DNA of 64,000 bases from Charina bottae (lineage: Eukaryota > Chordata > Lepidosauria > Squamata > Charinaidae): the NCBI GenBank assembly GCA_023362775.1, contig JALMGJ010000017.1:21545001-21609000 (forward strand), given 5' to 3'. The notes under the pieces were generated by a model. That model made no database searches. It was not told the origin of the DNA and was given only the letters and a program-made list of their open reading frames with translations. A program made the position numbers and the translations under genes. Positions within the stretch are counted from its first letter, which is position 1. Every line of letters starts with the position of its first letter. This document shows, one piece after another, positions 50,155 to 62,889 of the stretch.

Positions 50155-52356
50155 GTTGTTATTGTTGTTCCCTTTATTGTTATCACCTGCCACCCACCCA
50201 ACCACTTGTGGCTCTAATTCCTGGAGAATTCCCTAATATGCTGCCCCCCAGATATTTTGAAGTATAAATCTTATGAGCACCCCAAAGAATGAGTAAAAGC
50301 CAGCAATGGGAATTGTAGTCCAGAGCATCTGGAGAACACTATTGGGCGAGACACAAAACTAAGAATAAAATAAAAATTAGAAGGCATAACAAGACAAAAG
50401 AAAGAACTATAAACAATATGTTCTCTTCTGTTAAAGGGCTGGTGGAAGGGAATACCAATCACTCAGTTCCCTTCCAGAAGACTTAAGTTCACTAGAGCGG
50501 ACTGATTGCCCTACAATCCTAAATAGCCTTTTGAACACAAGCAACTCACAAGCGAACTCAGTAATCTAATAGTTAGAATGGTTCAAGTTCAATTTGATGG
50601 TATAAAGAAGTCCAAAACTCAGTCTTTTCCACTGTAAGGACTAGGCACGGGATGCAGCAGCCTGTAGCAGGCTATCTAGTACTGATACTTTTATAATATT
50701 TGGGAAGTCCAAAGGCTGTGGAATACATAAAAGGTAAAGGTTCCCCCCGCACATTTGTGCAGTCGTGTCCCCTCTACATAGTTAAATCCTAATTCTTCTT
50801 TGCATATGAGCCAGGTTCCCATGAGTAGCAATTTTAATCACTATTCTGAAGAAGCACATATTGTCCAGTTTAACACCTAGCAAACTGGTTCCCTAGAATA
50901 GCAAACTCCTAGGAACAGATTTGAGCAGAAAGCTTTCACCTTTCCTGCAAGGTCTGGCAATTCTGATCAAGATTCTTGACAGCCAGCATCCCCTCATACA
51001 GGAAGATGGTAGCCCAGGGGACACATTTAACATTTGGGGGAAGGAGAGACAAGAACTGTACTCAGAGTGAGTGGGACCGCATCACACATAACAGACCAGA
51101 ATCTGAATTTACTTTGCTGGGGGACTTTTTTTCCCTTCATTTATTGAAGCATACTGAGTCTATTTCCCACCTCAAATTGGTTGGGATGCAACTCATTTTC
51201 AGTAACTGCAATCGGAAGTGGCTGCAAATGCTGCAAAAAATGGTTAAGAAAGTCACATATGCCCAGGGCGGGGGCGGTATCTCAGGTTGCCCACCCCATG
51301 ATTAGGTGGACTTAAGGAGAAGCTGCTTCTCCAGATACATGTGAAAATTGGAGAAGAGTGCATTCTGAATTTCAACAAGCTTTTAAAAAGCTCACTATGG
51401 GATGTGGCAACAAGTTCATTTGTGTTTATTTATTCATTTTCATTTACGTGCACATATCTCAGGCCAAATGACACTCTTACACAATTTTAACAGGAGGAGG
51501 AAGAGAAGGAGGAGGATTAATAATGTAAGAGTGTTATGCCTTCCTGGAAGTTGGATCCTGCAAATCACCATGCCTATTCCAAAGGGTTTAGCAGCACTGC
51601 AATTACTTGACAAAAAGTCCTTTGAGGTCTTGTGCCATCATCACCATTCAATCTTTTATCTCAGCACCTAGCTGCTGACAACCAGAACTAAAAAGTCATA
51701 ATTTCACAAGGATCCTATGCTTAACCTAGTAATCACTAAATTACACTCACCACACATCTGATCTTTGATCATAGGAACAGGAGTACTCTCACAAGTAGGG
51801 TTGTATTTCCAACACATGCATAATCAGAATGACAGCCAGAGTGCAGTTTAATGCAGGACTATGAACCTGCACTCTGATTTTATTAACTTCCATTCTGAAT
51901 TTACATGCTAATAGAAATGTTTTTTCTCCAATGGGAGGAAAAAACCCTAAACAATAGGACAAGACCAATTGGTAGGTAACATGAAAGCATTCTTTGAAGG
52001 AGGAAGTTCAGCTAGAGTATTAAAGGATTGCCAGTTTTTTAAAAAGGCTTTGCTGTTACACCACTAAGAACTTCTTGACCAAAGCAATAGAGCAAGTGAA
52101 GCTTTTCTTGGCACTGAAACAAGTGGGAGGAAAAAAAGTCACCTGCCAGCTGCTAAAGGAACAGGGGCAATTTTTTGTTTTTAAAGAGAAAGAAAAATGG
52201 CAGCACTAGGGTACAATGTGCCTTGTGGTACCTTAAAGAACAAAATGGCTATCTGAAAATATAAAAAAGGAAACACTGGTTTCTGGATTATTTCCCCTTG
52301 CTAAAGATTCTATACAGTGCCAGGAAAGAAAAGCTGTCAAAAAGAGAATCCCATTA
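50155..52356. other. No gene recognised, TRMT61A intron 1 candidate
   Basis: 50733-50770 is a 3' scrap of a type 1 SINE, antisense (AAGGTAAAGGTTCCCCC, GCAGTCGTGTCC). 50293-50345 may be a decayed miniature element. No exon recognised. Confidence 0.5.
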
Positions 52357-52364
52357 GTCTAATG

Positions 52365-52614
52365 CAGGGGTGGGGAACCTTTTTTCTGCCAAGCGCCATT
52401 TGGATATTTATAACTGGGGACCGGGGGGTGGGGGGCGGGGTTTCTGGGATTTCCGTGGACCGGGGGCCCGAGTTTGCGGGCGGGAGCCAATCACAAGCAC
52501 TGGGGGGCAGGGTTTGCGGGCGGGAGCCAATCGCGTGGAACAGGCGGGGTTTGCAGGTGGGAGCCCCGCGGGCCTTAAACGGGAGCCCCGTGGGCCTGAC
52601 GTTGCCCACCCCTG
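52365..52614. mobile_element. hAT miniature element, GGTGGGGAACC family, copy 2
   Basis: Perfect 8 bp duplication GTCTAATG (52357-52364 and 52615-52622), TA central. Ends CAGGGGTGGGGAACC and TTGCCCACCCCTG. 250 bp, closely like the copy at 20682-20929. Confidence 0.92.
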
Positions 52615-52859
52615 GTCTAATGGAAGTAAAACAATATTTAAAAAAAAAACAAATCTGTAAGATGTCAATGTCTTTCAAATTTCTTCTAACACACACCATT
52701 GGGATTACATGCCATTTCATCAAGAGAGAACACTTAGAGTGAGACAGAATGCAGAAACTAACCAACCAATCCAAACCCCAGACCACCTGCCCCCTTTATC
52801 ATTGCAGAAGTAATGGGGCCAATCTCTTAGAAATTAAGGATATTGTACAATAGTTTCCT

Positions 52860-53730
52860 GAATATATATTAAGGGAAGATGGATTGGAAAAAGATGAGTG
52901 TGGTTTTAAAACTGGAGGAAGAAGCATCAAGAGCCTGCACTATGTTGATGATACTACTCTGGTAGCTGAAAATGCAAAAGAGCTGAAGGATCTAGTAATA
53001 AAAATTAAGGAGCACTGTGGAAAAAATGGGACTAAGATTAAATATAAAAGAAGACCAAGCTAATGACAACACCAGCCTTAGAATTGACAGTGAAGATACT
53101 GAAGTGGTAGATAGTTTCTGCCTTTTAGGATCAACCTTCTACACTAAAGGAACAAGTAGTCAAGAAATACACTGCAGACCAGCACTTGGTAGAGCAGTGC
53201 TTGAAGGCCTTGCAAAAGATATTTGTGATGTGTCTATACCTACAAAGATCAGAATTGTGCAAGCAATGGTATTCCCTGTGACACTCTATAGAAGCGAAAG
53301 TTGGACTTAGAAGAAGCAGGATAGGAAGAGTACTGACACTTCTGATCTTCTGTGTTGGAGAAGACTCCTGAGAATACCATAGACAGCCAAAAAAACAAAC
53401 CAATGGATCATCGAACAAATCAATCCAGAGTTCTCACTTGAGGCACAAATAACCAGGCTCAAATTGCCCTACTTGGGCACATTATGTAAAGACCTAGCTC
53501 TTTGGAGAAGGCTCTAATGCTGGGAAAGGTGGAAGGAAAGAAAAGAGGACAACTAGCAACAAGGTGGATGGACTCAATTACAGTGGCGATGAGTGCACTG
53601 TTGAAAGACTTGAAGGACCAGGTTAGGGACAGACTGCCGTGGAGAAAATCTATTTATGTTGACGCTAAGAGTGAACAACAACTTGATGGCATATAATCAA
53701 TCAATCAATCAATCAATCAATCAACCTTGC
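52860..53730 (+). mobile_element. BovB (RTE) LINE 3' fragment
   Basis: Decayed RT and C-terminus: SLHYVDDTTLVAENAKEL (YADD box changed to YVDD, near 52940-52990), LGSTFYTKG (53125-53155), IPTKIRIVQAMVFPVTLYRS (53240-53300), LMLGKVEGKKRGQLATRWMD (53515-53570). It ends in an (AATC)n run at 53694-53725, as RTE elements do. BovB is the likely driver of the type 1 SINE. Several stops; inactive. Confidence 0.85.
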
Positions 53731-53914
53731 TAAAGAGCCTTTTTCTCCTTTTTGTTCTCCAAGAGAGAACATGCCATTTATAGCAGCAGATGAAATAGCT
53801 AGACTGATCTTTATAGCATTAGCAGTTGCTAAGCCATGCATAAAATTGCCTGGCATTTGTCTTCTTCTGCTGTGCCCATATATATTATATTTCTATTTCA
53901 GTACTATACTCTGT

Positions 53915-54247
53915 AGGGGCGTGGTGGCTCAGCGGGTAAGACACCAGGCTTGTCGATCGGAAGATGGCAAGTTCGGAGGTTCGAATCCCTAGCCCTGCGT
54001 GCGGAGTGAGCTCCCGCACTAGCTCCAGCTCTTGCCAACCTAGCAATTCGAAAGCATGCAAATGCAAGTAGATTAACAGGTACCACTTCGGTGGGTAGGT
54101 AACAGCGTTCTGCGTGCGTCATGCAGCCACATGACCGTGGAAGCGTCTTCGGACAACGCTGGCTCTTCGGCTAACAAACGGAGATGATCACCGGCCTCTA
54201 GAGTCGGACACGACTGCACAAATGTGTGGGGGGAACCTTTACCTTTT
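53915..54247 (+). mobile_element. tRNA-headed SINE, type 1, reference copy
   Basis: Complete 333 bp copy with 12 bp duplication ACTATACTCTGT (53903-53914 and 54248-54259). RNA polymerase III A box TGGCTCAGCGG at 53925-53935 and B box GGTTCGAATCC at 53978-53988. The 3' end GAGTCGGACACGACTG matches BovB/RTE 3' ends, then an ACCTTT tail. Confidence 0.92.
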
Positions 54248-54259
54248 ACTATACTCTGT

Positions 54260-55130
54260 GCATCTGATGAACTAGACAGCGGTCCACAAAGTTTATGCAA
54301 TAATTCCTTAAGTCATCAAAAAAAATTATTTTCTGCATCATAAGAGTTCTTTCAATGTCTCTAAGGCACCAAGCAGAGCATCTGGGAAAACTGCTCCGCT
54401 AAATTTCCAGACTGAATTCTGGAGAGTATTTGTTAGAAACCAATTGCTATACTGGAACCTGCTCTGGTTTTGAATGCCAATAAATTGGGCTTTTTAAAGA
54501 GCAACTGTAAGATAGAAGCAGCTAGAATGTATGGTGTTTCCTTTGTGAGTTTCAACAGGCTAGGTATGACATTGTACATGCGCAATTTTAATATGCAATT
54601 AACATATAGAAGTTATTTTCTGAATTTTTTTAAAAAAAACTCCAGACCAAGGGAAAGCATGGGAATTTCATATTTTCTCAAACTCTTGCTTTTTTTTAAA
54701 TTTTCCTTTTCTCCACTTTCACTATTATGTTTGATTTACTGTCCTGGGTGGGATGATATATTGCCAGAATCATCTTTCTTGTTTTGTCCCTAATTGCTTC
54801 CTTTCCCCTATCCCATTTTTCAGCCTGCTTTGCACTTGTGACCTACAAACGACTTGTCCCTGTTTACCGTTTCAATAGGAGATGCTGCTGGAGTGGGGAG
54901 CGGGGGAGGGCGGAAATAGGCACAAGATAATACTTCTGTGTTGTATCAGACCATCTTTTGCACTCATGATTTTACCCCTGCTGAAATTCCCTGCTCTTTA
55001 AAGTTAATGAAATCGCAGGAGCCCTGCCTTCTTTTGGACATTTTGGAGATCTGGCCATTTTCCCCTTTTCCATCATCCTTGGCATGTCTACTCAGAAGTA
55101 AGTTCCAGAGTGGCGAATGGAGTGGCCTCT
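54260..55130. other. No gene recognised
   Basis: AT-rich 54470-54800, no clear repeat or exon. Confidence 0.5.
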
Positions 55131-55222
55131 CAGGCAAGATGCAAGAGAGTGCAGTTCTGGCTTTCATTTCTCCGCCCCGGGCCCTTAATCAGCAGGCTGT
55201 TTTAATCCCACCTCACTCTTAC

Positions 55223-55520
55223 CTTTCCGGCACCCTACTTGCATCAGATCAGGACCAGCACAGAGCGTAGCCTTGCCTGGTGCAGACACGTGGTTCCACT
55301 ACTTCCTCTCTCTTCCTCGTCGCAGCCTGTGACGTTTGTCCTCCCCTCCCTCGCCCTTGCATAGCCAGTCCTGAGCCAGATGAAGCCCTCCCCCTTTTCC
55401 AGCTTGAGGGGAACGGTTTTGCTTCCTTTTGCGGTGTTGCAATTCGCGTCCTGCCTCCTCTGCCCGTCTCTTTCTTCCCACCAGTTGTGTGGTGCAGTCG
55501 GTGAATCACTGGGTGGTATT
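55223..55520 (-). promoter_or_regulatory. TRMT61A: Candidate TRMT61A promoter and noncoding first exon
   Basis: CpG-enriched block (about 16 CpG in 55130-55510) in otherwise CpG-poor, non-repeat sequence. On the minus strand, GCCGGAAAG/GTAAGAGTG puts a strong donor after 55223. The exon at 48638-49002 needs an upstream noncoding exon, and the human gene is also built with a noncoding first exon. The distance, 6.2 kb, is reasonable. No TATA box seen; start site unknown. A housekeeping CpG promoter would fit. Inference only. Confidence 0.45.
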
Positions 55521-55800
55521 TGTGGTTACTTTAAATAAGACTCGCAAATGCACTCTTGTACGCGTGTCCCTTTGTCGGGTTTAGGCTACAGCTCCATCCC
55601 TGCTTATCGGAGAGTAAACCCCTTTGAATTCAAAAATCTCCTTTCTGTGGATACACTGCAAAGCACGGTATTTTGCAAGATCAGCTCTATCAAGAGCTAT
55701 CAGATCTATCAAGGCAGCACATATTGTATTGATTAAAGCTGGCACTTCATTTCACCTTTACCTTCTCTCTAATACGATTCTCTGTAATATGATTACAGTA

Positions 55801-56066
55801 TTTCAATTGGAGGTCATCCTTTATTAATGGCGCTATGGACTTTGAAGAAGCACGAGTACAGGGCGAAAAGGAGAAAAGAGCTAAAAGGAAGGCACGTCAG
55901 GCAAACCCTCATCATGACCGTCTCCCACCCGGAAACCTATGCCCTCATTGTGGGAGGTTGTGCGGATCCAGAATTGGCCTTTATAGCCACTTACGGATCC
56001 ACCGTTAAAATTTTACCTTTGGAAGACAATCTTACTCGGCTACGAGTGATCGCCAATGACTGAATG
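55801..56066 (+). mobile_element. 3' end copy of the young LINE family
   Basis: Nearly identical to 33347-33600 of the LINE at 31437-33611: the C-terminal coding part with the C2H2 finger, then the same 3'UTR with GAAGACAATCTTACTCGG. 5'-truncated. ACAGTAT at 55795-55801 and 56067-56073 may be the target duplication. Confidence 0.9.
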
Positions 56067-56073
56067 ACAGTAT

Positions 56074-57859
56074 AATCTATTACATATGTTCCTGGTTTTG
56101 AGATTGCTAGCATTCCTATACCTACTTAATCTGTGTGCACATATTTATGAGTGTTTGACTATTATGTAGTTACTGTTTTACATTTTCAAAAATGTGATCT
56201 ACCCTAGAAATATTTTTAAAGGTAGAAGGTACTTTAAAGGAATAACCACCGAGGAGTGAGGGGAAATGCTTGTGGGCCTTGTTTCAGTTTAAGTCCCATA
56301 AGATTAAATAGCATTTGTTTCTGACTAAGCAGAGCTGATCCACACATCACATTCTTATTATGTGCCCAAGCACTGAAACTGTTGCCTACCCAATATTTAT
56401 ATACAACATTTTAAATCAGACATGTTTCCTTGAAAATAAGCCCTACTTTCTTCAATGGAATGTGCTGTCTAATATTATTACTGTAAATCTGGATAAAATT
56501 TTAAGTTTTCAAAGTGCTTACCTGCATTGCTTAGATGTAATTCTCACAACAACCCTATAAGGTCTCCTCTGTATTGCCCCCTGTGTTGCTGAGATGAGGA
56601 CTGAAATTAAGCGTGAGTGGATTTCCTACAGCCATGCAGTGAATTCATTAATAATACCTTTGATTCTTTTGTGTGTGGGGCAGTCACTGAGTCCATGGGG
56701 ATATCCTGCCAGGTTAGCATGTATAGAATTTCAGTCTGAGCTTCCCTATTACGGTGTCCCAGCTTCCTAGCAATGTGTGCAGGACCGCAGCCCGGAGTCA
56801 TGATTGAGGAACAAGCCAAACAAGCTCCAGAAAGAAGAAAGGGGCAGGCATGACTCTGATGTATACTTTATATGGTAGTGAATTCTTTTTTTATTAGTGT
56901 ATGGAGTTTGCCAAGAAATAGCAATGTAAAATACTCTTCACAGAGCAAGTTTACACATAGTGTAAACAGAATTAAGCAGGACAAACTTAAGAGCAGCTTT
57001 GTCAATACAAATTATTACTTTGCTCCTATAATGTTGCTCTACGTGCTTTCAGCCTCTTAGGGGAAGCTCTTCACTGACTCCTGGCATGAGGGTTGGGAAA
57101 TATTTTGAAGAATAGCTCTTAGTTTACCCAGCAATTCAGTGCAAAGACTCTGCACATACTTTGTGTTTTCTAAAAAAGGATTTTGTTGTTGGGAATGAAG
57201 CCATAAATCGGTCTTTATCCTTCTGAAAACTGATTCCTGCCATCTGATTTATGTAGAATATGTAGATGAACTTTTCTCTGTCCTCTGATTGCTTTACTAT
57301 TATCGGTGGGAAAAATAACTGTTTGCTTCCATCTTCATAACCATTGCATTTTATTGACAAAATAACAGACGCCAAGAACCACTGACAGTGAACCCCTTTT
57401 TAAAAAAAATCCAAGCATTCAGGACAAATTACAACATACATTTTTCTCACAAGAGGCTTTAAATATGCTCATAATAAAAGAAAGCATCTGACAAAAAGGT
57501 CATAATAGGCTTTGCATCTTCAGATACTACATTCCTACCTGATTGCATCACGCACAGCTTTCGCTGGTTTCAGGCAGAATTTAGCTTACAAGCAAATAGG
57601 GAGGGTGGCAGCCTGGGAACTAAATCTTATCTATTTAATTTAGTTATGTGCTATATTGTTATGCTACAATATAGTATACGTAATGTAATGGTTAGTAATT
57701 CCTCCATTTCCCAGGTTGGGTTTAACAGCTTCATAAACAGAGATTTGATCCTTATCTGTAGAATGGAGTTGCCATGACAAAAATTGCATGCTTGCTATTG
57801 AATTATTGCTCATCATATCACTGTTAAGGAACAGGGAACCTTTAGCAACTTATTCCAGA
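56074..57859. other. No gene recognised
   Basis: AT-rich. 56520-56600 (CACAACAACCCTATAAGG) may be an old tRNA-derived SINE remnant. No exon recognised. Confidence 0.4.
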
Positions 57860-57867
57860 GTATAAGG

Positions 57868-57973
57868 CAATGTTCCTCAGACTAGGCAACTTGAAGATGT
57901 GTGGACTTCAACTCCCAGAATTTTGGGAGTTGAAGTCCACACATCTTCAAGTTGCCAAGTCTGAGGAACACTA
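57868..57973. mobile_element. Palindromic miniature element, near-perfect hairpin
   Basis: Arms of about 50 bp, meeting at CCCAGAATTTTGGG, are nearly exact inverse complements. Flanks GTATAAGG at 57860-57867 and 57974-57981. Confidence 0.85.
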
Positions 57974-58554
57974 GTATAAGGTATCACAGATCTAGGGTAC
58001 TAATAGGGTCGGCAAGTTTTCAATTGTTTTTTGTAGCACTGTGGTAGCCCTTCTTTGTTCTGCAACATTTATGTGTTAATGACATTTTCTGATTTTTTTT
58101 TCATTTTTGCATACAAGTCACATCTACAGGAGTTAGTGGGAAAGTTGGCAATGCTTGTCACCATGTGGGTATTGTTTAAATTAGATCTATCTCTGTGATT
58201 TCACAGCATCCTGACATGCAGATTTGAATCAGATGCTTCCCCTGTTGCTTTTCCCTCTCTACCAGAAAAAGCTCCACTTGCTAAATTAACTTTAGAAAGT
58301 TCCACCTATGAAATGCACCTACTAAATAACATAAATGCACATAAGAAAGTTGATAAAAGGTTGACTTCCTAAGGAGGAGCCTTGTTAATAGTTCTTTTTA
58401 AGGTTAGTTATATTAACATTTGCAACTTGACAAGTATAAGGAAAATGTTCAAATGTAAGTGATGTTGTTATTTTTGTGCACAGAACTTCATCATATTTCT
58501 CGGTCTCAGAAATACTGTATAACTTTAGCATGATTGCATAACATACTGTATGCA

Positions 58555-58670
58555 GCCCATCTGGCATAACTGAACTACAGCTCCTAACAATTCCAGCCAG
58601 CATGGGTAATAATGAGGGATGCTGGGAACTGTAGTTCGTCAACATCTGTAGGGCAACATTGTGCATTCAT
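58555..58670. mobile_element. Small inverted-repeat miniature element
   Basis: GAACTACAGCTCC pairs with GGGAACTGTAGTTC, followed by CATCTGTAGGGCAAC. Resembles the other GGAGGGCACC-type remnants in the window. Confidence 0.5.
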
Positions 58671-59605
58671 GTGACACAATTAAATGTGTTGGGTTTGTGT
58701 CCCTGCAGCTGTGGCATTCTGTTCTGTGCAGAGACATGTCCTAAATCCATTAACATTCAGTGGCAATATTGGATAGGCTGTTAGATTCTCTTGCAACATT
58801 TCAGAACTGTAAGTTTCTTTTCCCATAACACTTTGTAGCACTTACAATTAAGCCACTGGGGAAGCACCTAGCATGGCCCTAGGGTGAATTCTCCTCTGCT
58901 GCTTCCTTGATCTACATCCTGGAAATCTTCCGCAGCAATTACTTAGGAAGCCTCTGTATTTGCTTTTTGCTCTATGATTTGGGCCTCTCTACTATGTAAC
59001 TCCACAAACTCAACCATGGTAGTATGTAATGCTACCTTTTCCTCCAGAGGTCTTGCTTTCAAACTGCAGAGATGGTGAGATGGTGGAAGCATCGTTTCTC
59101 AGCAAATTCCCCAAATATAGTGGTCAACATCACGCTGTGCTTGAAGCAAAGAACAACAATGGTAATTAATCTACAGGGAAAACTGGGATGGGCTGATGTA
59201 AGAGAAAGCAGGCAGATCCTTGTACCTGTTCATGATCTCAAGGACATTGCCAAGTTGCCAGTTTGCATCCACAAGGGTGCCATTAGAACATTACTCTGGG
59301 CACAGAGTCCTGTCCCCATTGGGCAATATGAGTAACATGGCCCCACCAATAAAAGTGCTAGTATCAAATTATTATATCCAGACTCTAAAATTACTTAACT
59401 GCGCACTGGATTGCGGGTAAAGCTTTAGTATATTTAAAATGCTGGTGCACGGACGCTATGCCAAAATTAGATCTAAGGGGTGCTGCATTTAATAGCTGTA
59501 AGGCAGACTTTAAATGAGACATCACTTTTACTTGCTGGTAATTGACTGCCCAAATTCTAACAGCTGAAGGCTTGCCTCCTTTTTTATTTTTTCCTCCAGG
59601 CATCC

Positions 59606-59669
<64 letters not shown>
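59606..59669 (+). repeat. (TTTC)n microsatellite
   Basis: About fifteen uninterrupted CTTT units. Confidence 0.95.
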
Positions 59670-60302
59670 GTTTTATGGAGAAGGATAGAAGGCTAGAATT
59701 TAAACAATTGCTGTAGCTTTCTTAAGACAGTATTTTCCATTTGAGGATCCTCTCCATCCTTTCAATTTTTCCCAGCCATTTACATCCTAAGGGAACAGGA
59801 ACAATATATATTTTCCCCTCTAGCAATCTGAATGGAAAAAAGATGGCAATTCTGCTGTTAGAGAGAGAGGGCTTTAGGAGAATGAGTTGACTCTGTGGTG
59901 AACACAGCCATCAAGTCCACCATTTTTGAGTTAACCGTGGTAAGTAAATGTGTTATGCAAACACAGCCACTGCCTGCTTTCTTTGAAGCTGTATTTGGAT
60001 GACATGTTTCCATTTGAACAAAGAAAAATGACTTTTCTGGTGAAGAAGGAGGTGGCCAGACTGGGTTCAGTTCCTCATTTCTGTTCAGAGTCTCATTTCA
60101 CACTAAGTTACAGTATGGTTAGTTTGCTTTGAGCTGGACTTTTGTGACTCCTATCAGCTGCAGATGATTTAATAAATCACGGTTCAGTCAATACTGCTGA
60201 ACAAGACGTGTGAATCAGGTGAGCAGTGAGTCCAGGAGCTCAGAAAGTGCCATGTGCAGGACTCTCTTCCTGGGAATTTTGCTTGCCATCAACCTGTGTT
60301 TG

Positions 60303-60347
60303 CTGATCCATGGTTTACTGATCCATGGTTTACTGATCCATGGTTAC
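60303..60347 (+). repeat. 15 bp tandem repeat, three copies
   Basis: CTGATCCATGGTTTA repeated three times, last copy slightly changed. Confidence 0.9.
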
Positions 60348-60957
60348 TAAACCACTCAGTCCAATTACCTGAGTTCATACCACATACCTAGTTTACCTAG
60401 CAGGTTGTGTGAACCTAACTCGTGTCTTTTTGCCCCAGGCTTTTTTTTTTTTACTTTTTCCAAGGCACCTGGTATGACTTTTAGGTACTTTGTTTTTACA
60501 CTGCTTTCCATTGTTTTAATTGACATTATTTCATTTTTTTCAGTGAGTATGCTTTGTGGGGGGCGGGGGGGTAAACCAAAGTGTTAACGATTATCTTTTG
60601 TTGGAAACCGTCCTGGTTGTGTATGTTAAGGGGATGGACATATACAATCAAAACTTTGTGTGTACTTTGTAATTCTTACTGTGGCTACACGGTGAAGAAA
60701 AGGCAATCTAAGGGCATAAGGCCTGTAGCGATCAGCAGCCTTGGACAGCAGCCTACCTGAAGAGGCACATTTCACTATTTCAAACACAAAATTGCTACTG
60801 CTTGGAACTATAAATAATCGGTATCCCTCACATACTAGGCCCCGAAGCTTTAAAAATAAATGCACAGCCAGAAATTAAGCTGGTGAAGAATTTTTTGCAT
60901 GGAGATAAGTGGTAGGATTTGTTTGTTTGTTTATTTGTTGCATGTTAAGGACAAAGG

Positions 60958-61283
60958 GGCGTGGTGGATCAGCGGGTAAGACGCCAGGCTTGTTGATCGC
61001 AAGGTCGGAGGTTCGAATCCCTAGCCCCGTGTGATGGAGTGAGCTCCCGCACTCACCCCAGCTCTTGCCAACCTAGCAATTCGAAAGCACGCAAATGCAA
61101 GTAGATGAATAGGTACCACTTCGGTGGGAAGGTAACAGCGTTCCACGTGCATCGTGCCAGCCACATGACCGTGGAAGTGTCTTCGGACAACGCTGGCTCT
61201 TCGGCTAACAAACGGAGATGAGCACCGGCCCCTAGAGTCGGACACGACTGTACAAATGTGCGGGGGGAACCTTTACCTTTACC
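60958..61283 (+). mobile_element. tRNA-headed SINE, type 1, with 13 bp target duplication
   Basis: TTAAGGACAAAGG at 60945-60957 and 61284-61296. A box TGGATCAGCGG, B box GGTTCGAATCC, 3' GAGTCGGACACGACTG and ACCTTT tail. Confidence 0.92.
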
Positions 61284-61296
61284 TTAAGGACAAAGG

Positions 61297-62885
61297 ACAC
61301 ATTGCTTTAAAAAAATCACTAGTAAAAGAGAAAAAGTGTTTTGAGTTGCATTAAAGAGCACATTGAGCTGTAACTGGCTGGAGGCATTAGGAATTTATGG
61401 TAAAACAAATACAGAAAAGGAGAGGTCCAGGAGCAGAATGCTTCACTTTAGTATAAAATGAACATAATTTAAGATAAAATGAGGCCTTTAAGGCTGGAAT
61501 TAAAGGGAATTATCTTGGCTGGAGCTACACTAATGAGGCAGGGTCTATTTGTGTTCATTCCTTTGGTGGAAGAAAAGTTGTGGGGAAAATCTGCAGCTTG
61601 GTCTGTATTTTTTACAAACCTCAAAATTCTTGGATGCAGTTAGTTAAGAGAAGAGTGACTGTTAGTTTTTTTTTTAATGGAGGAGAGTCTGTAGCTTAGC
61701 TGCTCTATCATGGACTGAAAAACAATGTATAAACTTTTTCCAGCCTGGGGATGCATTAATGGACGATGCTTCACCTCTGGCATTTCTGTGTGCTGCTTGA
61801 ATAAGAAAGGAGCCACTTCAATTCAACATGACTTACATTCAGATGTGTAGAATACACATTCTGTCCTTTTTTCATAGCAGCAGGTTTCTGTTAATGATGG
61901 ATAACTAGAGAACTGTTGAGTATTCAGCTGGTATTCTCTGCTTTTCATCTTAGTATGCCCGTCACGTTGGAATCCTAATTTAGCAGAGACCAGATCTGAT
62001 GTGCATGTGTATGCGCGTGCATGCATATGTACTTCTCATATGCTGTGTTCCCATGATACGCTTACCCATAGTTAATAGAGTCACAGTTTAATCAAGTAAA
62101 TTTATTTATTTATTTTATTTTTATCCCGCCTTTATTATTTTTATAAATCCTATTTTCTGGATTCACATAACACATTGACTATAATGTGGCTGTGTATAGT
62201 GGGTCTTTGGCATGTTGTGCAGATCCAGATTGATTAGGCAATGATTAGAGAGAGTACCCCAAGGTCACTTAGGGAGCTCCTTGGCTAAAGCTGTTGGCCC
62301 TGATTCTGCAGAAGACTTGGCCGTGTCCGTAGCTGTTATCTCATCAGTCAGCTTGCCCTTTTGAGTAACATTAGATGCCACTCACATGAAATGATTAATT
62401 TGAGTTGTTGACAAGTATAATGCCATATCCTGGTCTACATCTTGGACAAAGAACTAGTTCTACAAACTTTTATTAGTTTATTATCCTATTTAAATTAATG
62501 AAGCTGCACATTATGTGTTCTTCTGGATAGCTCTGGATAGATGTGGTATAACACAAACCTAAGAGTTGTATGGATGGGAGGTTTGATCAGATATAGCATC
62601 CCTTGTACCATACTATTATAATATAGCAGGAGCGTTTCCTTCCCTTCCCTCCATACCCCAATTATATTCCCACAGAAACCCTGTGAGGTGGGTTAGGCTG
62701 AGAAGTACAATGACTAGTCAATGGTAAGCCAATGAATTTCATGGCTGAGCAAAAACATGAACTCCCTGGTTGAAACCCAACATCTTAATTTTAAAAAATT
62801 AATGTTAATGATTTCTCTAGATAGTTGAGGGTACTTTGCCATTATTGGCTCATTTCCCGCCCCGCCCCCCAAAAAAGTGTAAGTA
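61297..62885. other. No gene recognised; SINE remnants
   Basis: 62101-62150 is an antisense type 2 SINE tail (TTTTTATCCCGCC). 62640-62790 (AACCCTGTGAGGTGGGTTAG) looks like an old inverted tRNA-derived SINE. No exon recognised. Confidence 0.5.
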
Positions 62886-62889
62886 GAGT

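Larger units (their letters stand above)
57982..60944. other. No gene recognised
   Basis: No exon found apart from short unsupported frames. Contains the 58555 miniature element, the TTTC repeat and the 15 bp tandem listed separately. Confidence 0.5.

Noticed and set aside
53925..53988. tRNA gene
   Set aside because: A and B boxes belong to a SINE head; it has a SINE body, 3' tail and target duplications, and the same head recurs several times.
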